Assembly (NCBI GenBank): GCA_021798195.1
Contig: JAJZYH010000003.1
Location: 21,034 to 85,033, forward strand
DNA from: Thermoplasmata archaeon
GTDB lineage: Archaea > Thermoplasmatota > Thermoplasmata > Lutacidiplasmatales > UBA184
Direction of reading: 5' to 3'
Length of the DNA stretch: 64,000 nt
The notes under the pieces are model-generated. The model ran no database searches and was not told where the DNA came from. It saw nothing but the letters and a program-made list of their open reading frames with translations. This document shows, in pieces, positions 59,297 through 64,000 of the stretch (positions within the stretch are counted from its first letter, which is position 1; every line of letters begins with the position of its first letter). Made by a program: the position numbers and the translations under genes.

Positions 59297-60829
59297 CTAG
59301 TCATCCCCGATGAGGGACGACGCAACGGCGGGGGATCGTTCCGCGGCCGCGAGGCGCTGGGCGTCCCACTCGCGCGAGGCGTCCTCCAGGGTCCTCTGCT
59401 TGGTCTCCCGGAGGAACAGGAGGGTCACCAGAACGCCCACCGCCGCCACCCCGGCCAGGAAGAGCATGAGCCCGGCGGCCTTCCAGAGCAGGATGAGCGT
59501 GGGGAAGAGCAGTGTGCTCACCGCCGCCCCGATCTTCCCGGACCCGGCGGCGATGCCGTGCCCGGTGGTCCGCCCGTCGGTGGGGAAGAGCTCGGTGGGC
59601 AGGACGAAGGTGGTGGTGTTGGGCCCGATGTTCCCGAAGAGGAACGTCATCCCGTAGATGATCACGAAGGGGGCGCCCAGCGCGATGATGCCCGGCACCA
59701 GGCCCAGGACGAGGAACGCGAGGGCCATCACCCCGAAGCCCAGCACCTGGAGCGTCTTGCGCCCCAGCCGGTCGATGGTGGCCACGGCAATCCAGTAGCC
59801 GGGGATGGTGAAGATGAGGGCGATGATGGCGTTGTACTGCTCCGCGGTGATGAGGTGCTGGAGCGCCGTCATGTGGGGGGCGTAGGCGAGGCTCAGCGAG
59901 CTCAGGAGGGTGGCCGAGTAGATCCCGGTCCCGTAGAAGGAGATGTCGAAGAGGAACCAGCTCACCGCGGTCCCCACCACGATCATCCAGTAGTTCTTCA
60001 GGAGCTGGCCGTAGCTCAGCCGCCGGGGAGCGAGCTCCCGGGAGACAGCGGGTTGGCTCCCGGTGAGGGTCCCCACCACCCGGGCGGTCTCCCGGGCCTT
60101 CCCCTGCACGTGCAGGCTGAAGCGCGGGGTCTCCGGGAGACGCCGCCGGTAGAGGTACACCGCCGCGGCGGGGATGGCGCCCGCGAAGAGGAGGGCCCGC
60201 CAGACCAGGTCGAGGCTCCCGGGGAAGGCCATGAGGAGCCCGATGCCCAGGACCACGCCCGCGAGGAGTCCGAACCCCTGCATGGCGAAGACCGTGCCCA
60301 CCAGGCGGCCCCGGTTCCGCACGTTGGCGTACTCGCTCATGATGGTGGCGCTCATGGGGTAGTCCCCGCCGATCCCGACCCCCACGATGAACCGGAACAG
60401 CACGAGGCTCGCGAAGCTCCAGGCGAGCGAGGAGGCGATGGCGCCCACCACCAGGATGAGCATCTCGATGCCGTAGATGGTCTTGCGACCCAGGCGGTCG
60501 CCGAGCCGACCGAAGATGAACGGTCCGACGGCGGCGCCGAAGATCGCCGCCGCGCTGATGAGCCCGATCCCGGTGACCGCCGCCGTGGCACCCCCCAGGG
60601 TGATGTTGAAGAGCGTCCCCTGGATGGCGAAGGGCTGGTAGAAGGCGAAGAGGGCCGCGATGAGCCCGATGACGAAGAGGTCGTAGGCGTCGGTGAAGAA
60701 GCCCATCCCCGCCACCAGGATGGTGCGCACGTGGAAGCTGCGCACCCGGGTCTCATCCAGGGGCTGCAGGATGGCTCCGCTCACGGATTCGGCCGATGTC
60801 CGGGCTTCGGCGGTTCGCGTCTCTCCCAT
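59297..60829 (-). CDS. PHS-type (phosphate) MFS transporter
   Basis: 510 residues from the ATG at MGETRTAEAR; the longer frame contains the promoter AT-island and is rejected. Twelve-helix MFS close in sequence to the carrier half of the MFS-DUF47 fusion: VAGMGFFTDAYDLFVIGLI, GRLGDRLGRKTIYG, GVGIGGDYPMSATIMSEYAN, NIGPNTTTFVLPTELFP. It lacks the C-terminal DUF47 domain. PHS-family carriers move phosphate or other organic anions with protons; phosphate is favoured by the neighbouring PhoU regulator. Confidence 0.9.
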   Translation of the reverse strand: MGETRTAEARTSAESVSGAILQPLDETRVRSFHVRTILVAGMGFFTDAYDLFVIGLIAALFAFYQPFAIQGTLFNITLGGATAAVTGIGLISAAAIFGAAVGPFIFGRLGDRLGRKTIYGIEMLILVVGAIASSLAWSFASLVLFRFIVGVGIGGDYPMSATIMSEYANVRNRGRLVGTVFAMQGFGLLAGVVLGIGLLMAFPGSLDLVWRALLFAGAIPAAAVYLYRRRLPETPRFSLHVQGKARETARVVGTLTGSQPAVSRELAPRRLSYGQLLKNYWMIVVGTAVSWFLFDISFYGTGIYSATLLSSLSLAYAPHMTALQHLITAEQYNAIIALIFTIPGYWIAVATIDRLGRKTLQVLGFGVMALAFLVLGLVPGIIALGAPFVIIYGMTFLFGNIGPNTTTFVLPTELFPTDGRTTGHGIAAGSGKIGAAVSTLLFPTLILLWKAAGLMLFLAGVAAVGVLVTLLFLRETKQRTLEDASREWDAQRLAAAERSPAVASSLIGDD

Positions 60830-60860
60830 GGTTCCTCGACCCCCCCAATTTTGAGTTGAT

Positions 60861-60868
60861 GTATATAG
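60861..60868 (-). promoter_or_regulatory. TATA box of the second PHS-type transporter
   Basis: CTATATAC read leftward, centred about 35 nt before the ATG; predicted leader about 9 nt. Confidence 0.6.
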
Positions 60869-60880
60869 GTTATGACAATA

Positions 60881-60888
60881 GTATATAG
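60881..60888 (-). promoter_or_regulatory. Second CTATATAC copy upstream
   Basis: Exact repeat of the TATA octamer 20 bp further upstream, about two helical turns away. It could be an alternative promoter or a regulator site related to the CTATAG repeats at the MFS-DUF47 promoter. Confidence 0.45.
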
Positions 60889-60932
60889 TGACATGATGTC
60901 TCTCGCACGAGCCTCTGTAGCCCACGGGGGAG

Positions 60933-60941
60933 GCTTATCTT
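60933..60941 (+). promoter_or_regulatory. TATA-like box of the drug-efflux MFS gene
   Basis: GCTTATCTT, centred about 28 nt before the GTG 60965; leaderless start. Confidence 0.55.
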
Positions 60942-60964
60942 GACCTCGGGGCTCGGAGGCCCCC

Positions 60965-62425
60965 GTGGACCGGACGCAGCGCGCCGCCCTGGCGGTCATC
61001 GTCCTGGGGACCCTCATGGTGGCCATCGACACCACCATCGTCCTCCTCGCCCTCCCCACCATGGCGGGGGACCTCCATGCAGGCCTCGACGTGATGATCT
61101 GGACCATCCTGGTCTACCTCCTCCTCACCGCGGTCCTCACGGTGCATCTGGGGCGCATCGGGGACGTCTACGGGCGGTCGCGCATGTTCAACGCCGGCTT
61201 CGCCGTCTTCACCGCGGGCTCGTTTCTCTGTGCCCTTGCCCCTGACGCGTACTCCCTCATCGGGTTCCGGGTGGTCCAGGCCGTGGGGGGTTCGCTCATG
61301 GCGGCCAACTCCGGGGCCATCGTGGCCGACATCTTCCCCCCCGAGTCCCGGGGGAAGGCCTTCGGGTACACCACGCTGGGCTGGAGCGCCGGTGCCACGG
61401 TGGGGATCGTCCTGGGCGGGATCATCACCACGCTGGTGGGCTGGCGCTACATCTTCTTCCTCAACGTGCCCATCGGGATCGTGGCGGTCCCCCTGGGGAT
61501 CCGGACCCTTCGGGACCCCACCCGGGTCCGGTCCCGGGTGGATGTGCGGGGGATGCTCCTTTTGGGAGTCGCCCTCACCCTCATCACCTACGGGGCCACG
61601 GAGGCAGTGGCCCTGCCCAACCCCCTCCTCGATCTGGGGCTCGTGGGGGGCGGCTTCGCCCTCCTCGGGCTCTTCCTCTGGACCGAGCGACGTAACCCGA
61701 ACCCCACCCTGGACCTCGGGCTCTTCCGGGAGCGCCTCCTGAGCTACTCCCTGGGCGCGAGCTTCTTCCAGAGCCTGGGCTACCTCTCGGTGAGCTTCCT
61801 GGTCATCATGTACCTCCAGGGGATCCGGGGGCTCTCACCCCTCGACGCGTCCCTCCTCCTCGTCCCGGGGTACGTCCTCGCGAGCTTCTTCGCCCCGTTC
61901 ACCGGACGCTTGAGCGACCGACAGGGCCCGCGGCTCCCCGCCACGCTGGGGATCTCCGTGATGCTGGTGGCGGTGCTCCTCTACGCCACCCTGGTGTTCA
62001 CCTCGGACTCTCCCCTCCTCCTCGTGGCCGGCGTCGCCCTCGTGGGCGGCATCGGCACGTCCTTCTTCTATCCGGCCAACAACAGCGCCATCATGGGGAG
62101 CGCCCGGCGCGAGTCCTACGGGTCCGTCTCAGGGCTCGCCCGGGCCCTGGGCAACCTGGGTACCCTGGGGAGCTTTGTCCTCACCATCTCCGTGGCCACC
62201 CTCGCGGTCCCCCGGGCGGTGGCCTTCGAGGTCTTCCTGGGAACCTCCTCCCTGGTGGGGGGTGTCTCCGTGGCCTTCCTCGGGGGCCTCAAGGTGGCCC
62301 TCGAAGCGGCGGCCGTCGCCCTCGCCCTCGCGGCGGTCCTCTCCTACCTGCGGGGGCAGCGCCCTGCGGCTCCCCGACCATCTGCCGGAGGACCCGTGGT
62401 ATCCATGGCCCGCGATCCCAAGTGA
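60965..62425 (+). CDS. MFS efflux transporter, DHA2 (14-helix) type
   Basis: 486 residues, GTG start. Motif A-like GRIGDVYGRSRMF and motif C-like LGWSAGATVGIVLGGIITTLVGWRYIFFLNVPIG (cited as WRYIFFLNVPIG) are typical of the EmrB/QacA drug:H+ antiporters. About 14 hydrophobic helices, with the central pair after FLWTERRNPNPTLDL. VAIDTTIVLLALPTM matches the family N-terminus. Substrate unknown. Divergent from the second PHS-type transporter; the 135-nt spacer holds both promoters. Confidence 0.9.
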   Translation: MDRTQRAALAVIVLGTLMVAIDTTIVLLALPTMAGDLHAGLDVMIWTILVYLLLTAVLTVHLGRIGDVYGRSRMFNAGFAVFTAGSFLCALAPDAYSLIGFRVVQAVGGSLMAANSGAIVADIFPPESRGKAFGYTTLGWSAGATVGIVLGGIITTLVGWRYIFFLNVPIGIVAVPLGIRTLRDPTRVRSRVDVRGMLLLGVALTLITYGATEAVALPNPLLDLGLVGGGFALLGLFLWTERRNPNPTLDLGLFRERLLSYSLGASFFQSLGYLSVSFLVIMYLQGIRGLSPLDASLLLVPGYVLASFFAPFTGRLSDRQGPRLPATLGISVMLVAVLLYATLVFTSDSPLLLVAGVALVGGIGTSFFYPANNSAIMGSARRESYGSVSGLARALGNLGTLGSFVLTISVATLAVPRAVAFEVFLGTSSLVGGVSVAFLGGLKVALEAAAVALALAAVLSYLRGQRPAAPRPSAGGPVVSMARDPK

Positions 62426-62504
62426 GGCGGGAGCGGAACCATCCGGAGGGCGCGCAGGGAAGTCCGCGTCCCGTGCGCAGTTCCTGTACTTCGTGAACGG
62501 AGAC

Positions 62505-62512
62505 CGTTATCC
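62505..62512 (+). promoter_or_regulatory. TATA-like box of the ornithine cyclodeaminase-family gene
   Basis: CGTTATCC, centred about 28 nt before ATG 62536; leaderless start. Confidence 0.5.
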
Positions 62513-62535
62513 CCCCCAGCGAGATCCTTCCCCCG

Positions 62536-63516
62536 ATGACCCGGATCCTGGGGGATGCGGACGTGGAACGCCTCATGGACCGGCGTGCGGCGGTGGAAAT
62601 CCTCGAGGCCGGATTCCAGGCCGACGCAAGGGGAGAGATTTCCCTTTACCCCCGCATCCGCTGGGACGCCGCGGGGGTCTCGGTGGCCTGGCTGGCTGCC
62701 ACCCTTCCCCGGCAGGACCTCCTGGGATTCCGTGCCTACCTCGCCGGCGGGGACGGTTCCGACCGGGGGGAACAGGTGGTGGCCCTCTACCGGCATTCCA
62801 CCATGGAGCTCCGGGCGGTCTTCCTGGGACGGCTTCTGGGCCGACTCCGGACCGGGGCAGCCGCCGTGGCGGCCCTTCACCTCGCCCAGCCGGACCTTGG
62901 TCGGCTGGGCCTCCTGGGAACGGGCACGCAGGCCCGGGAGATCCTCGCCTGTGCCGTCGCGGCGCTCCCGCTCGAGTCCGTGTGGGCCTGGAGCCCCGAC
63001 CCGGGCCACCGGACGGAGTTCCGGGATTGGGCGGAGCACACGTTGCGCTTCCCCGTGCACCTCGCCACGGAGGCGTCCGGCGTGTGCCGGGAGTCGGAGG
63101 CGGTGGCCCTTGCCACCAGCGCCACGGCTCCGGTCCTCACGGCCCCCATGCTGCCGGGACCCCGCCTCCTCCTGAGCATCAGCGCCTACCGGCGTCCGGA
63201 GCTCGGGTCCGGTATCCTCGAGGCGGCCTCCCGCGTCTGGACCGACAGCGTGGAGCAGGCGGCCGGGAGCGGCACGTGGTTCGAGCCGACGGACCGGCGG
63301 GGAAAGCTCCGTCCCCTCGCCGCGGAGGCCGACCTCGGTGCGCTCCGCGATGGCAGCACGACACGGATCCTCATCAACACCGGGGCCGCATGGGAGGAGA
63401 CCCTGGTGGGGGATGTGCTGTACCGCGCGGCCGAGGCATCCGGATCCGGGTTCTCCATGGATGTCACCGCTCCCCTTGGGGGCGGGCCGGAAGGCTGGGC
63501 GCGGCCCGCGAGGTGA
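62536..63516 (+). CDS. Ornithine cyclodeaminase / mu-crystallin family protein
   Basis: 326 residues. N-terminal DADVERLMDRRAAVEILEAGF, the RTGAAAVAALHLAQPD segment, and the Rossmann GLLGTGTQAREIL near residue 130 define the family, which includes ornithine cyclodeaminase, alanine dehydrogenase (archaeal Ala-DH) and ketimine reductases. TSATAPVL and a conserved Asp in WTDSVEQA fit. Identity of the amino or imino acid substrate cannot be read from sequence. Confidence 0.87.
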   Translation: MTRILGDADVERLMDRRAAVEILEAGFQADARGEISLYPRIRWDAAGVSVAWLAATLPRQDLLGFRAYLAGGDGSDRGEQVVALYRHSTMELRAVFLGRLLGRLRTGAAAVAALHLAQPDLGRLGLLGTGTQAREILACAVAALPLESVWAWSPDPGHRTEFRDWAEHTLRFPVHLATEASGVCRESEAVALATSATAPVLTAPMLPGPRLLLSISAYRRPELGSGILEAASRVWTDSVEQAAGSGTWFEPTDRRGKLRPLAAEADLGALRDGSTTRILINTGAAWEETLVGDVLYRAAEASGSGFSMDVTAPLGGGPEGWARPAR

Positions 63517-63757
63517 TCTCGGCAGCCCCGGGGGATGCGTCCGGGGGCGGGCGTCCCCGGAGCGTTCCCGAAGTTATCGGGAGTCCCATCCGGGCCCGGG
63601 CGCGCGGGGCGGGGTCTCACGGCTTGCCTCGGCTCCATGGTATGACGCCCGACGGAGCCACCCCCCGGCGGGGGCGGACCACCCAGTGACCTCCTCCCGC
63701 GTACGCCGGAATCCTCGGCCCCATTGTGGGCTCCACCCCAACTCACATGAGGGCGGG

Positions 63758-64000
63758 ATGCCTGGGGAGGGCATGGTGAGCCCGTCCGGCCCGGGACCCC
63801 TTTCCCCCGCCTCTCCGGGCCCTGCAATCCCCGGCCTGCGGGCCGCCACCCTCTCCTGGGTGACCACCTCCGGGGGAGCCCTCCTCTTCCTCCTGGGCCT
63901 CGCGTCGGCCTCGTTCCCGGCTCCCGAGTTCTACCAGGGGCCGCTCTCGGGGTTTGATCCCCCGTTCCTCGCCATCTCCGGGATCCTCCTCCTGGGGGTC
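63758..64000 (+). CDS. Membrane protein, 3'-truncated by window edge
   Basis: 81 codons to the window end without a stop. A Pro/Ser/Gly-rich N-terminus is followed by a hydrophobic helix (TTSGGALLFLLGLASASF), then PAPEFYQGPLSGFDPPFLAISGILLLGV starting a second helix. ATG 63773 is an alternative start. Family not identifiable from this fragment; no clear TATA box is visible. Confidence 0.5.
   Translation, partial: MPGEGMVSPSGPGPLSPASPGPAIPGLRAATLSWVTTSGGALLFLLGLASASFPAPEFYQGPLSGFDPPFLAISGILLLGV

Noticed and set aside
1..64000. CRISPR array, insertion sequence or prophage
   Set aside because: No regularly spaced repeats, transposase, integrase or phage structural genes were seen on either strand.

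Overview
The window is very GC-rich (roughly 70 % by eye) and archaeal. Evidence: a PolD large subunit, a PurP-type purine enzyme, an AsnRS-like asparagine synthetase, an AbrB-PhoU regulator, tRNA genes without encoded CCA (one with an intron), and TATA boxes about 25 nt before many start codons. PolD and the surface-protein repeats of the type ETGLPxGTPW point to a euryarchaeal, probably Thermoplasmatota-like, lineage; that placement is inference.

Layout. 1-5.7 kb: 5'-truncated polC (DP2), a tRNA-Arg(TCG) interrupted in its T loop, and a leftward set of an orphan DNA methylase, a small hypothetical and a winged-helix protein. 6-10 kb: one large secreted, membrane-anchored surface protein. 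10-13 kb: malate synthase-isocitrate lyase (glyoxylate bypass). 13.2-19.2 kb: five coupled genes (molybdenum hydroxylase FAD, 2Fe-2S and Mo subunits, PurP, GcvT-like), nearly all joined by 4-base stop/start overlaps. 19.2-21.7 kb: Cys-containing ArsR/SufR-like regulator, SDR, divergent QueA-like protein. 21.7-24.3 kb: ABC-2 exporter, followed by a STAND-type ATPase with TPR-like repeats. 26.9-29.6 kb: nadC, nadA, DoxX-like membrane protein. 29.7-36.6 kb: PolX with an eroded PHP domain, two acetyltransferases, a TIGR02757-like protein, a copper-type P-ATPase and a 47-residue YHS protein. 36.7-43 kb: B12-dependent ribonucleotide reductase, HutI and RNase Z, a second orphan DNA methylase.

43.1-47 kb holds the oddest protein: a secreted Kelch propeller and PKD domain fused in one chain to both permeases (DppB- and DppC-like) of a peptide-type ABC transporter. 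47-51 kb: small genes, an acetyltransferase remnant, tRNA-Glu, a flavin-reductase-like protein.

51-61 kb looks like a phosphate-handling neighbourhood: a PHS-type MFS transporter fused to a DUF47/PhoU-like domain, an AbrB-PhoU regulator, and a second PHS-type transporter, with CTATA-rich repeats at both transporter promoters. Between them lie an AsnC/Lrp regulator divergent from the asparagine synthetase over a perfect palindrome, a family B DNA polymerase with altered motifs, and a DoxX protein. The right end has a drug-efflux MFS, an ornithine cyclodeaminase-family protein and a truncated membrane protein.

Expression signals are consistent: first genes mostly have a TATA-like element 24-30 nt before the start codon, implying leaderless mRNAs, while downstream genes are coupled by ATGA/GTGA overlaps.
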